Shown here piece by piece: positions 1 to 7,492 of a DNA stretch of 17,967 nucleotides. A program made the position numbers and the translations under genes. Every line of letters begins with the position of its first letter. Position 1 is the stretch's first letter. The notes under the pieces were generated by a model that did no database searches, had not been told where the DNA came from, and saw only the letters and a list, made by a program, of their open reading frames with translations. Source of the DNA: Ignavibacteria bacterium UBA5771 (GTDB lineage: Bacteria; Bacteroidota; Ignavibacteria; Kapaibacteriales; UBA2268); the NCBI GenBank assembly GCA_002418685.1, contig DIEP01000045.1, positions 1-17,967 of the forward strand, written 5' to 3'.

Positions 1-1781
1 TTCTCCATATATTCACTCATATCAATTCGTATCAAAGCATCTTCGGAATCGAACAGCACGCGAGACAATGCTTTCGCAAGCTCCGTCTTGCCAACTCCCG
101 TTGGACCGAGGAACATAAATGAACCAATTGGTCTGCGAGGATCTTTCAAACCTGAACGTGCTCGTCTTATTGATTTCGAAAGGGCTTCAATTGCTTCGTC
201 TTGCCCAACTACTTGTTTCTTTAATTCTTTTTCGAGGTCAAGCAATCGTGCTTGCTCATTTTGTGCAATTTTGTTCATTGGAATGCCTGTCATCATTGCA
301 ATCACGTCAGACACATCGTCTTCAGTGACAGGTGAAGATTTTCGGGTAAGGGAATTTTCCCAATCCAATTCCAATTTGTCCAATTCAGCCTGATAGCGTT
401 TCTCAGTGTCCCTCAAATGAGCAGCTTGCTCGAAATCTTGTTGTTTGACTACATTAGTTTTTTCTTTGCGAACATTTACAATCTTTTTTTCGAGTTCGAG
501 AATATCTTGTGGCACATCAATATTTGTCAAATGCACTCGCGAACCACTTTCATCCATAACATCAATTGCCTTATCAGGAAATGTCCTGTCAGTGATATAT
601 CTATCGGACAATCGCACACATGCATCAAGTGCTTCATCAGAATAAACAACATTATGATGAATTTCATAATATTCTTTAATATTTTTCAAAATCAAGAGCG
701 TTTCGTCTGCTGTCGGTGGTTCAACGATAATTTTTTGGAAACGTCGCTCTAATGCACCATCTTTCTCAATATACTGTCTGAATTCATCAAGAGTAGTTGC
801 TCCAATAACTTGGATTTCGCCACGTGCAAGAGCAGGTTTGAACAGATTCGATGCATCAAGCGAACCCGAAGCCCCACCTGCACCAACAAGCGTATGCAAT
901 TCATCAATAAAGACAATGACATGCTTTGCTTTTTCCAATTCATTCAATAAAGCTTTCATCCTCTCTTCGAATTGCCCACGATATTTTGTGCCTGCCACAA
1001 GCGAAGCCAAATCCAATTGAACAACTCGCTTATCGAAAAGGACGCGAGATACTTTCTTTTGTATAATTCGCAAAGCAAGCCCTTCGACTATTGCTGTTTT
1101 CCCAACACCTGGGTCGCCAATTAAGACGGGATTGTTTTTCTTCCGCCTTGAAAGGATTTGCGAAAGCCGTTGGATTTCCTTTTCTCGACCGATTACGGGA
1201 TCGAGTTTATTTTCCATTGCTAATTTTGTCAAATCGCGACCAAAATTATCAAGCACTGGCGTCTTCATTTTTTCTGTGGCGAATGCTTTCGGTGGAACTT
1301 TTGAGAATGGTTTTGTTGATCCAATTTCGTCTTCATCAAGAATATCGCTGCCCATCAATTCTTCATCTAATGATTTGCTTGCTGAATCATAGTTAATATT
1401 TAAGTTATTTAATATTTTCGCTGCTATATTATCTTCATCTCTTAAAATTGACAAAAGTAAATGCTCAGCACCAATAACATTTGATTTATATAATTTAGCT
1501 TCATTCAAAGTTCGTTTTAATACTTTTTCAAGCTGCTTAGTGAAAGGTATATTCTGAATTGGAACTGCATTATTGGTTCCTACGGAATTCTCAATTTCTT
1601 GGGATATTTCTTCTAAATCAGCTCCTAATCTTTGCAAGATTTTGAGAGCAAGATTATCTCCGTCTTTAATTATTCCCAGCAAAATATGTTCCGTCCCGAT
1701 ATAGTCATTCCCTAATCGAATAGCTTCCTCCCGCGAATATTTGAGAATCTCGTTAATTCTCTCAGAAAATTGTTCTTCCAT
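1..1781 (-). CDS. clpC: ATP-dependent Clp protease ATP-binding subunit ClpC, 3' end beyond window
   Basis: Hsp100/ClpC AAA+ unfoldase that feeds substrates to the ClpP peptidase in the cytoplasm. About 593 residues are readable from the ATG at 1781, and the frame stays open to the window edge. It shows two Clp-N repeats (about residues 1-150), a first Walker A GDPGVGKT at 222-229, Walker B VIVFIDE at 288-294 and sensor-like GATTLDEF. A middle domain with a UVR-like segment (QQDFEQAAHLRD, about 446-457) marks ClpC rather than ClpB. The second Walker A, GPTGVGKT, is at 559-566. The rest of the second AAA+ domain, including any ClpP-binding loop, lies outside. The start is well supported by AAGGAG at 1790-1795. 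It follows the flagellar operon on the same strand but is separated from it by a strong terminator, so it probably has its own promoter. Confidence 0.97.
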   Translation of the reverse strand, partial: MEEQFSERINEILKYSREEAIRLGNDYIGTEHILLGIIKDGDNLALKILQRLGADLEEISQEIENSVGTNNAVPIQNIPFTKQLEKVLKRTLNEAKLYKSNVIGAEHLLLSILRDEDNIAAKILNNLNINYDSASKSLDEELMGSDILDEDEIGSTKPFSKVPPKAFATEKMKTPVLDNFGRDLTKLAMENKLDPVIGREKEIQRLSQILSRRKKNNPVLIGDPGVGKTAIVEGLALRIIQKKVSRVLFDKRVVQLDLASLVAGTKYRGQFEERMKALLNELEKAKHVIVFIDELHTLVGAGGASGSLDASNLFKPALARGEIQVIGATTLDEFRQYIEKDGALERRFQKIIVEPPTADETLLILKNIKEYYEIHHNVVYSDEALDACVRLSDRYITDRTFPDKAIDVMDESGSRVHLTNIDVPQDILELEKKIVNVRKEKTNVVKQQDFEQAAHLRDTEKRYQAELDKLELDWENSLTRKSSPVTEDDVSDVIAMMTGIPMNKIAQNEQARLLDLEKELKKQVVGQDEAIEALSKSIRRARSGLKDPRRPIGSFMFLGPTGVGKTELAKALSRVLFDSEDALIRIDMSEYME

Positions 1782-1822
1782 TTATATTTCTCCTTATATG
1801 CAATGTAAATGAATTAAATTCA

Positions 1823-1828
1823 AGTATA
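1823..1828 (-). promoter_or_regulatory. Possible -10 element for clpC
   Basis: On the minus strand this reads TATACT, a good sigma70-type -10, about 40 bases upstream of the clpC start. No convincing -35 box sits 16-18 bases upstream, so this is a weak call based on the -10 alone and on the need for a promoter after the upstream terminator. Confidence 0.25.
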
Positions 1829-1932
1829 AAGACGTAAAATGAAAACAAATATTCTGAATGCTGTTTGCAAGTGCATTTGGAAGGTTGATTTAAGATGAAT
1901 CAGATTTATGTTTGCCATATTCCATAAACTAT

Positions 1933-1998
1933 AAAAAAGGGGGTTGCCTCGAAAATCTCATTTGCAATGACAAATATGACACTTTTGAGACAACCCCC
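1933..1998 (-). terminator. Intrinsic terminator closing the flagellar operon
   Basis: On the minus strand, about 70 bases after the flgE stop, the arm GGGGGTTGTCTCAAAA (1998 to 1983) pairs with TTTCGAGGCAACCCCC (1954 to 1939). This gives 12 continuous pairs with one G-U wobble, plus three more after a mismatch. A run of six T follows immediately (complement of 1933-1938). The 28-base loop can itself fold, because TCAT(A)TTTG faces CAAATGA. GC-rich stem plus T-tract in this orientation is a typical Rho-independent terminator and separates flgE from clpC. Confidence 0.88.
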
Positions 1999-2066
1999 AT
2001 TTAAGAATTTTAATGAACAGAATAACTCAACAACTCAAAAGAATATGCAATTATACTATTTCATTA

Positions 2067-3389
2067 CTATCTCTTTAACGCATTTATCTCGGCAAGCATC
2101 TGGTCCGAAATTGTGATTGTGCGTGATGCCGCCTCAAAAGCTCTCTGCGCCGTTATCATATCTGTAAATTGTGTTGTTATGTCCACATTGGATTGTTCCA
2201 AAGAATTAGACACTAATTTTGTTGCTTGGAAAGTTTCGCCCGCTGTCCCAAATACCGCCTCACCGCTATTCGGTGAATTAAGATACATATTATCACCATT
2301 TTGTATCAATCCTTCGGGATTTGAAAACTTTGCAATTACGACTTGCCCAAGTATTTCCGAACGCCCATTGGTAAATGCTCCCCATATTTTGCCATTTGTA
2401 TCTACTGACAAATCTTGCAATTTTCCCATTTTATATCCATCTTGGCTTGAAAAAGATGCTGTCGATGGCATTGCAAACTGAGTAAGCCCCGAAAGCAATA
2501 GGTTTGGATCGGCTAATTGCACTGTTAAATCCTTCGGTGTTGTTGCATCAAATACTGTGCTGCCAATTGCAGTATTTAAATCTGACGCTGTTATTGCAAG
2601 ACTTGTGGGTGTATTGATTGTTCCGTCAGCATTGAATAAAATTTGTGCTGTTCCCAAAGTTAGAGCATTACCATCAATCGTAGATGTGATGTCATAAGTA
2701 TTGGCAGTTGCACTTTTTGTGAAAGTAAATTCCAACGCATGCACTCCGCCAATTTGATCGTATATATTCAGACTCGTCTTTCGCGAATCTCCCGTTGCCA
2801 TCGAAGAATTGAGATTGCCTGTTAAATTAATGTTCCGTGTTTGGTTCGGTTGCGAAATTGTGTCTTCAGATATTTGGATATTGCCGAGTTTCCCCGAAGG
2901 TTGGATATTGCCACTACTGTCTTTTACAGGCATTCCATTTGCATCTGTAAGAGCATTATAGCCTTGTAAATATGCTCCTGTGTTTGTATCCACAAGATTT
3001 CCATTTTTATCTTGGGAAATTACACCTGCTCGCGAATATTTCATTATACCATTATCTTGGTAAATGAAAAAACCCTCTCCTTGCAGAGCTAAATCAAGTG
3101 GACGATTAGTTATTTCGAGGTTGCCTTGTTGCATATTCTTTTGAATGCTACCAATTTTCACACCCAATCCCATTTGCAAAGGATTCACTCCTCCTACTCC
3201 GACACCTGCTGATTGATTGGGAGAATTCCCTTGCGAGTATAATTGGCTTAATTGATTTTGGAAATTTGCTCGACTTGATTTGAACCCGACTGTGTTTGAA
3301 TTTGCTAAATTGTTCGATATTACATCAAACATTTGTTGATTGGCACGTAAAGCGCTTGCACCAACCGATAGTGATCTGCTGAGACCCAT
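2067..3389 (-). CDS. flgE: Flagellar hook protein FlgE
   Basis: Structural subunit of the flagellar hook, exported through the flagellar type III system and polymerised under the FlgD cap. The 440-residue product has the N-terminal rod/hook signature (SVGASALRANQQ, then VISNNLANSNTVGFKSSR, about 8-40). Its central region carries an LNIYDQIGGVHALEF-type hook D2 segment, and the C-terminal helix (DMITAQRAFEAASRTITISDQML) pairs with the N-terminus in the D0 domain. Length fits the FlgE family; the distal rod protein FlgG is usually much shorter. The ATG at 3389 has a perfect AGGAGG (3398-3403) eight bases upstream. It is the last gene of the operon, 151 bases after the preceding gene, and its leader can form notable structures (see separate entry). 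Confidence 0.96.
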   Translation of the reverse strand: MGLSRSLSVGASALRANQQMFDVISNNLANSNTVGFKSSRANFQNQLSQLYSQGNSPNQSAGVGVGGVNPLQMGLGVKIGSIQKNMQQGNLEITNRPLDLALQGEGFFIYQDNGIMKYSRAGVISQDKNGNLVDTNTGAYLQGYNALTDANGMPVKDSSGNIQPSGKLGNIQISEDTISQPNQTRNINLTGNLNSSMATGDSRKTSLNIYDQIGGVHALEFTFTKSATANTYDITSTIDGNALTLGTAQILFNADGTINTPTSLAITASDLNTAIGSTVFDATTPKDLTVQLADPNLLLSGLTQFAMPSTASFSSQDGYKMGKLQDLSVDTNGKIWGAFTNGRSEILGQVVIAKFSNPEGLIQNGDNMYLNSPNSGEAVFGTAGETFQATKLVSNSLEQSNVDITTQFTDMITAQRAFEAASRTITISDQMLAEINALKR

Positions 3390-3464
3390 AATATAATCCT
3401 CCTGATATTAATTTTTTCCTAAATGTTATAGATTTCTCGGTCAATCGAAATCTATGGTGGGTCT
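3382..3464 (-). promoter_or_regulatory. Structured flgE leader with start-codon pairing
   Basis: The spacer before flgE contains a perfect 9-base inverted repeat, ATAGATTTC at 3428-3436 and GAAATCTAT at 3447-3455, with a 10-base loop. Enclosing it, the minus-strand leader has AGACCCA (3464 to 3458), exactly complementary to TGGGTCT (3388 to 3382), which covers the UG of the flgE start codon and its next codons. The predicted mRNA fold puts the start in a 7-pair stem with the Shine-Dalgarno sequence in the enclosed loop. The pairing is seen in the sequence; a regulatory role is inferred. Confidence 0.4.
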
Positions 3465-3540
3465 GAGAATTTCGAGTGTTTTCCTATATTTTATCAAAAT
3501 CCCCTCCAACCCATTTTTTTAATTTTAAAATAATTTTTAA

Positions 3541-3927
3541 TTATGCAAAACCTGCTGAATCAATGTTTGTTATTACATTATCTTGAATTTGTTCTTTGCC
3601 AAAGAGCGTGATAACTGTGCGATTTGGGATATTGACTATGAATGCTGTATCATCCATAATAATTAAAGAATTATTACCTTGCTTTTCTTCGATTTTATCA
3701 ATAGTTTGCTCCAATCTCTGCATCTGATCCTCATCCAAGGAAATATCGCGACTTACCATTCTCGTTTGTGCATGCCCTGAAAATTTTAACTTGTTTAATT
3801 CTTCGCTGAAAACGTCTTTGAAATCAACAGCATTCCCCGTTGTTCGGGCTCTTTGAGGGGTCTGATTGAGTTCCTCAACACCGCGAGCAGGGATAAATGG
3901 AACATTGATACCGTTTATTTCAGGCAT
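3541..3927 (-). CDS. Flagellar operon protein, TIGR02530 (flg_new) type
   Basis: A 128-residue cytoplasmic-looking protein. It matches what I recall of the short TIGR02530 family encoded next to flgD in many flagellar operons: F..VF.EELNKLKFSGHAQTRMVSRDI (about 40-63), then a helix (DQMQRLEQTIDKIEEK), then SLIIMDDTAFIVNIPNRTVITLF (about 87-109) and a final NVITNIDSAGF. No signal peptide or membrane segment is visible. The family's function is not established as far as I know; location between flgD and flgE suggests a part in hook assembly or export. It starts 20 bases after the flgD stop with only a weak ribosome site (AGGTTAG). Confidence 0.88.
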   Translation of the reverse strand: MPEINGINVPFIPARGVEELNQTPQRARTTGNAVDFKDVFSEELNKLKFSGHAQTRMVSRDISLDEDQMQRLEQTIDKIEEKQGNNSLIIMDDTAFIVNIPNRTVITLFGKEQIQDNVITNIDSAGFA

Positions 3928-3947
3928 TTTCTAACCTATTTTTTAAC

Positions 3948-4622
3948 TTAACTAATCTCAATAATTTTTGACAGCGACACTTCTTGATTATTGATAACTA
4001 CATAAGTTCCATCTGATTTGAAACGAACAGCTGTGATTTTCCCACTTGTGAATTTATCACCTGAGAAACTTGTCCCGCTTCCGTCTGCCATTGACACATC
4101 GAATGTGTATTTGCCAACTGCTGCTTTGCTTCCTGAGTTATCTTCGCCATCCCATGCTATTGCGTGATCACCTTTCGTGAGGTTTTCACCTGACAAATCA
4201 ATTGTCCGAACAAGGTTCCCACTTTCGTCGTAAATGCTTAGCACTCCGCTTTGCATTTGATAGGGGACATTGAAGCCAAGCTCATTTTTGTCCTCTCCAT
4301 TGAATTGAATTTCGTTAGTAGCCACCGATGCTGTTTTACCAAGCATCCCTGGAATTGCTGTGTTTGTCAAGCTTTCCGCGATCATCATATTTGTATAAGA
4401 TTGATCTTCAAGAAGTGCGCGTATATTAGTCAATTGCTCTAATTGAGAAAATTGTGCTAATTGTGCTGCAAATTCTTGATTATTCGCGGGTTGCAATGGA
4501 TTTTGCGATTTCAATTGATATGTCAATAGCTTCAAAAATTCATCCTTGTTAACAGTTGTAAGATCCTTTGCTTGTGTTTGCTGCGTTGCTGAATTTGATG
4601 CTCCTCCAACTTCCTGTATCAT
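3948..4622 (-). CDS. flgD: Flagellar hook capping protein FlgD
   Basis: Scaffold that sits at the tip of the nascent hook and allows FlgE to polymerise. The 224-residue product has the conserved N-terminal FlgD motif (KDEFLKLLTYQLKSQNPLQP, then NQEFAAQLAQFSQLEQL, about residues 26-64). The family's Ig/tudor-like region follows, including SGVLSIYDESGNLVRTIDL and a W-D-G-x-D-x-x-G segment near 153-160 of the FlgD_ig type. The start at 4622 is supported by AGGAGTG (4628-4634). It sits between fliK and the TIGR02530-type gene, the same place as ylxG/flgD in Bacillus-type operons. Confidence 0.95.
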   Translation of the reverse strand: MIQEVGGASNSATQQTQAKDLTTVNKDEFLKLLTYQLKSQNPLQPANNQEFAAQLAQFSQLEQLTNIRALLEDQSYTNMMIAESLTNTAIPGMLGKTASVATNEIQFNGEDKNELGFNVPYQMQSGVLSIYDESGNLVRTIDLSGENLTKGDHAIAWDGEDNSGSKAAVGKYTFDVSMADGSGTSFSGDKFTSGKITAVRFKSDGTYVVINNQEVSLSKIIEIS

Positions 4623-4639
4623 TTTTTCACTCCTGTGAT

Positions 4640-6094
4640 TTATATATTAATAATTTTAGAATCTCTTGTTCTTAATAAAAATTGCAAATATTCTTTTTCA
4701 TAATCTTCTTTTGATTGGGGATTGCTATCTTTATTGTTTGGAGAATTGTTTGCAGACTTTTCTTCACTTTGAGCAGATTTATCTTGTTCAAGTTTAATAT
4801 TCTCAACCTTCAAACCTTGCTGATTGAAATTATCAATTAAATGAGCAATCGAACCGCTGATTTTATCAAGTGTTGTTTGCTTCTCTGCTTTTATCGACAT
4901 TGCTATTCCCCCGTCTTTCATTTCTATTTGCACAAATAACATACCAAGATTGTCAGGATATAGCGATATGTTTGCTCTGACTATTCCCTGATTTGAACTT
5001 ATTTGAATCAATCTATTTGTCAATTGAGGCAATTCTGATAATTGCACTTTATAAAAAGTCTGCGTTTTATCTTGACTAGCAACGCTTTCCGTATTACTAA
5101 GACTTGGATTGGAGATTGCAAATATTGTTTTAATATCTTTAAAAGTTAAATCATTTTCTTTGCTTGTAAATGTCTGCTTTGCGCTATTTTGAAAATCTCT
5201 ACTGCCGAATTGATTATTATTCAGCACATTATTATCCTTTGAGTTGATATTTAGCACGTCAATTTTGCCAAAATCAAATATATTATTATTCTTCAATTTC
5301 CCATCTGATTCATTATCATTTTGCTTCACATTTTCTACGGGAATATTTTTGAAATTGAAATTCGGGATTTCTCCTTTCGTATCAATTGATTTGTTGGGAA
5401 CTGCTTCTTTCAAAGTCTCAACATTATTCTGAGTATTTAAGTTATTTGCCAATTCGGGAGATTCCTTCGGCGGTATAGTTACATCCAATTTTGGGGATAA
5501 TTTATTAATTTCTGTTTTTGCCCGTAATTCATTACCGATTAATTTTAAATCAGAATATTTGATTTTACTAATATCAGATATTTGACGTTGAATTTGTGCA
5601 GAATTAAGTTGATTATGAGGCAAATCGCTTTTTTCAGTGTTCTTTTCAAAATAAGATAATATCTCTTCGGGAATATATTTGAGAATATTATCGCGGACTT
5701 GCCCATTATTATTCAGAATTTTGAATAATTGATCAAGTTGTTTTTTGTCAATATTCTCAAAAAGATTTGAATTTGCATTTATCATCAAGGGAATATCAGA
5801 TTTATTCTGATTTTGTGGTGTTTGCGGCGATTGAATATTTTCAGATTGATTCAATTCAGATGATAATTCGGGAATTGAGGCAGTCGAATTTTGTGGTGAA
5901 TTGCTCGCTACCTTATTTTGCAAATTGCCGGCTTCTTCTTTTGTAGGTTGCTTTATAATATTTTGGATAAAATTCAACACAAAATCAAAATTTGCCGAGA
6001 AAAGTGTATCCTCGCTTTTATTTTGTGCGGTTGTGTCCTTTGTATGCTTTGCTGCTAAAGGTTTTAAAGTTCCTTCAAAACTTGAAATTATCAT
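4640..6094 (-). CDS. fliK: Flagellar hook-length control protein FliK
   Basis: Secreted molecular ruler that measures hook length and triggers the export specificity switch. About 360 N-terminal residues are low-complexity, rich in Asn, Gln, Ser and Lys, and poorly conserved as usual for FliK. The C-terminal part carries the Flg_hook domain (about 365-440: IVRANISLYPDNLGMLFVQIEMKDGG, then the TTLDKISGSIAHLIDNFNQQGLKVE helix). I place the start at the ATG at 6094 because AGGA lies seven bases upstream. A TTG at 6109 in the same frame would add five residues but has no ribosome site. The predicted product is 484 residues. Identification rests on the C-terminal domain plus position between the motE/ylxF-like gene and flgD. 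Confidence 0.9.
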   Translation of the reverse strand: MIISSFEGTLKPLAAKHTKDTTAQNKSEDTLFSANFDFVLNFIQNIIKQPTKEEAGNLQNKVASNSPQNSTASIPELSSELNQSENIQSPQTPQNQNKSDIPLMINANSNLFENIDKKQLDQLFKILNNNGQVRDNILKYIPEEILSYFEKNTEKSDLPHNQLNSAQIQRQISDISKIKYSDLKLIGNELRAKTEINKLSPKLDVTIPPKESPELANNLNTQNNVETLKEAVPNKSIDTKGEIPNFNFKNIPVENVKQNDNESDGKLKNNNIFDFGKIDVLNINSKDNNVLNNNQFGSRDFQNSAKQTFTSKENDLTFKDIKTIFAISNPSLSNTESVASQDKTQTFYKVQLSELPQLTNRLIQISSNQGIVRANISLYPDNLGMLFVQIEMKDGGIAMSIKAEKQTTLDKISGSIAHLIDNFNQQGLKVENIKLEQDKSAQSEEKSANNSPNNKDSNPQSKEDYEKEYLQFLLRTRDSKIINI

Positions 6095-6127
6095 TTGTGC
6101 ATCCTGCAAAATAATATTTAAAAAGAA

Positions 6128-6808
6128 TTATTTGAGCAATAATATACTTGCTGCCTTATCTTCGGGTAATTCATCAATAATCTTGCCAGCTTGCTTGGCA
6201 GGTAGCAATTTTAATATTTCTGCTGCTGTGCGATTATCCATTTTCTCTAATATTTTTGCAACTTGAACGGGATTAGAGTTTTTATAAATATTCGCAAATT
6301 GGCGAATATTTTCCATCTTTAACGAATCTGTTGGCTCATTTTGCGATTGCTTCGATTTTGAAATTCCATTTTTCAAATTTGGATTTGCTTGATAAAGTTT
6401 CGCAATACTATCTCTCAATTCATTAGCGGACTTATACGACGCTTCCAAATAATGTGCATAAATTTTTAAGGAATCTTGCAAAGTCGATAAATTAGCAATT
6501 GCCGAATCCTTTGAGTGAATTATTTTTGCCAGGGAATCCACAATATGATTATGTGATTCAAGTGTATTTTCTGCAAGAGTTTTTGCTCGGAGTAAATCAG
6601 TAAAATCAGTTTCAGAAATTAAATAATTTTGAGATGTCTTTAATGGGGGACTGCTTAGTTCCTTGCTTGAAGATTGCGATTTCTCATCTTTCGGGGCAAA
6701 CCCTAAAAAAGATGGACTCGTAGAATATATAACCATAAATCCAACAAGCAGGAGAATTACCAGACCAATCAATGACAATAATATTATAAGTATCTGTTTT
6801 GTATTCAC
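6128..6808 (-). CDS. MotE/YlxF-like flagellar protein with MgtE_N-like C-terminus
   Basis: A 226-residue protein with one N-terminal membrane segment (about 5-28, no obvious cleavage site) and a Ser-rich linker. A coiled-coil stretch with repeated DSL/DSI follows (about 75-140). The C-terminal helical repeat (IYKNSNPVQVAKILEKMDNRTAAEILKLLPAKQAGKIIDELPEDKAASI) resembles the MgtE_N fold found in MotE. MotE in alphaproteobacteria is a periplasmic chaperone for a motor protein. The Bacillus gene ylxF has the same position after fliJ, so a stator or motor assembly role is likely but unproven. It begins with GTG immediately after the fliJ TAA with no gap, implying translational coupling. There is no strong ribosome site. 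Confidence 0.82.
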   Translation of the reverse strand: MNTKQILIILLSLIGLVILLLVGFMVIYSTSPSFLGFAPKDEKSQSSSKELSSPPLKTSQNYLISETDFTDLLRAKTLAENTLESHNHIVDSLAKIIHSKDSAIANLSTLQDSLKIYAHYLEASYKSANELRDSIAKLYQANPNLKNGISKSKQSQNEPTDSLKMENIRQFANIYKNSNPVQVAKILEKMDNRTAAEILKLLPAKQAGKIIDELPEDKAASILLLK

Positions 6809-7249
6809 TTAAATTTGCTCATTATTTTTGGAAATTCTTAATCCAATCTCGTCGAGATCTTTTTGCTCTTCTTTTTCGATTGATTGCTTATGCTCAATTT
6901 CTTTTTTTTCTTTTAATTTTATGATTACTTTTTCTTCCTGCAAAGCATGATTATATTTCAATTGCTTCGATTGCTCTGTTTCAAGCAGAGATATTCTTTC
7001 ATTATTCAATTTTTGAATTTCATTTTTTAAAGCAATTTTATGATTGACCAATGCTTGAAGTTCATGAAGCTGCATTTTTTCAATAGTTGCTTTATTTAAT
7101 TGCGATTGCTGATTATGGACGGTTTCAATTTGCATTTCTTTATTGACACGTTCATTAATTGCGCGCGCAAGTTCTTGCTTGGTGATTTGCGTGCTTTGCT
7201 TCCGCAAATTCAATAATGGGTCCAATCTAAAAGTAAATTTTTTTGCCAT
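6809..7249 (-). CDS. fliJ: Flagellar export protein FliJ
   Basis: Central-stalk-like component and chaperone escort of the flagellar export ATPase complex, working with FliI and FliH at the cytoplasmic face. The 146-residue product opens with FTFRLDPLLNLRK, typical of FliJ, and the rest is almost entirely charged coiled coil rich in Lys, Glu and Gln with no membrane segment. The ATG at 7249 has a modest GGTGA upstream. Unlike in most operons of this type it does not follow fliI directly: 240 bases with a terminator-like hairpin and a repeat-like element lie between them. Confidence 0.9.
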   Translation of the reverse strand: MAKKFTFRLDPLLNLRKQSTQITKQELARAINERVNKEMQIETVHNQQSQLNKATIEKMQLHELQALVNHKIALKNEIQKLNNERISLLETEQSKQLKYNHALQEEKVIIKLKEKKEIEHKQSIEKEEQKDLDEIGLRISKNNEQI

Positions 7250-7294
7250 ATTTCACCAATAAATCGAAATAAATCAAAAGTTTTATTAATTATT

Positions 7295-7326
7295 AAAAAC
7301 AACCCCATTATTTCATTCGGGGCTTG
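7295..7326 (-). terminator. Terminator-like hairpin between fliI and fliJ
   Basis: Read on the minus strand, CAAGCCCC (7326 to 7319) pairs with GGGGTTG (7306 to 7300), with a single bulged G, and TTTTT follows directly (complement of 7295-7299). The stem is short (seven pairs) but has four G-C pairs in a row and the T-tract is correctly placed. It would attenuate transcription between fliI and fliJ. The flanking GAGACAAGCCCC resembles the arm of the flgE terminator. Confidence 0.55.
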
Positions 7327-7353
7327 TCTCATTAAGCTCATTTATTCCATTTA

Positions 7354-7480
7354 GCCCGTCACTGCGAGGGATTCTAGTCCCAAAGCAATCTCATTAACCA
7401 AATTTGCTTCGCAAGAATATATGCTCTCGATGACATTTTTGCACACGCACGGGTATCAGTGCCACCTGAAACATCCCCGT
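7354..7480. repeat. Dispersed-repeat-like intergenic element
   Basis: Starting at CCCGTCACTGCGAGGGATTC this stretch looks like the common interspersed element of the form GTCATTGCGAGG...GCAATCTC. It contains GGGATTCTAGTCCC (7368-7381, GGGA/TCCC arms), AAAGCAATCTC, and an imperfect inverted counterpart TTTGCTTCGC...TCGATGACA ending near 7434. A further inverted repeat, ACGGG at 7449-7453 and CCCGT at 7476-7480, follows. No open frame of note is present. The family call rests on recalled resemblance; other copies in the genome cannot be seen here. Confidence 0.5.
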
Positions 7481-7492
7481 ATAAATAATTTC

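Noticed and set aside
88..393. Plus-strand open frames across the clpC region.
   Set aside because: They are antisense to a clear ClpC reading frame with conserved motifs, and have no ribosome site or recognisable product.
2113..2481. A 122-codon plus-strand frame antisense to flgE.
   Set aside because: Antisense shadow of a conserved hook gene; no family resemblance and no start signal.
3477..3540. A possible sigma70 promoter (TTGGAG...TATAGG on the minus strand) before flgE.
   Set aside because: Spacing is 15 bases and both boxes are poor; the region is AT-rich enough for chance matches.
7450..7470. TGGCAC on the minus strand in the fliI-fliJ spacer suggested a sigma54 -24 element.
   Set aside because: The required GC/TTGCA -12 element is absent at the correct spacing; the bases lie inside the repeat-like element.
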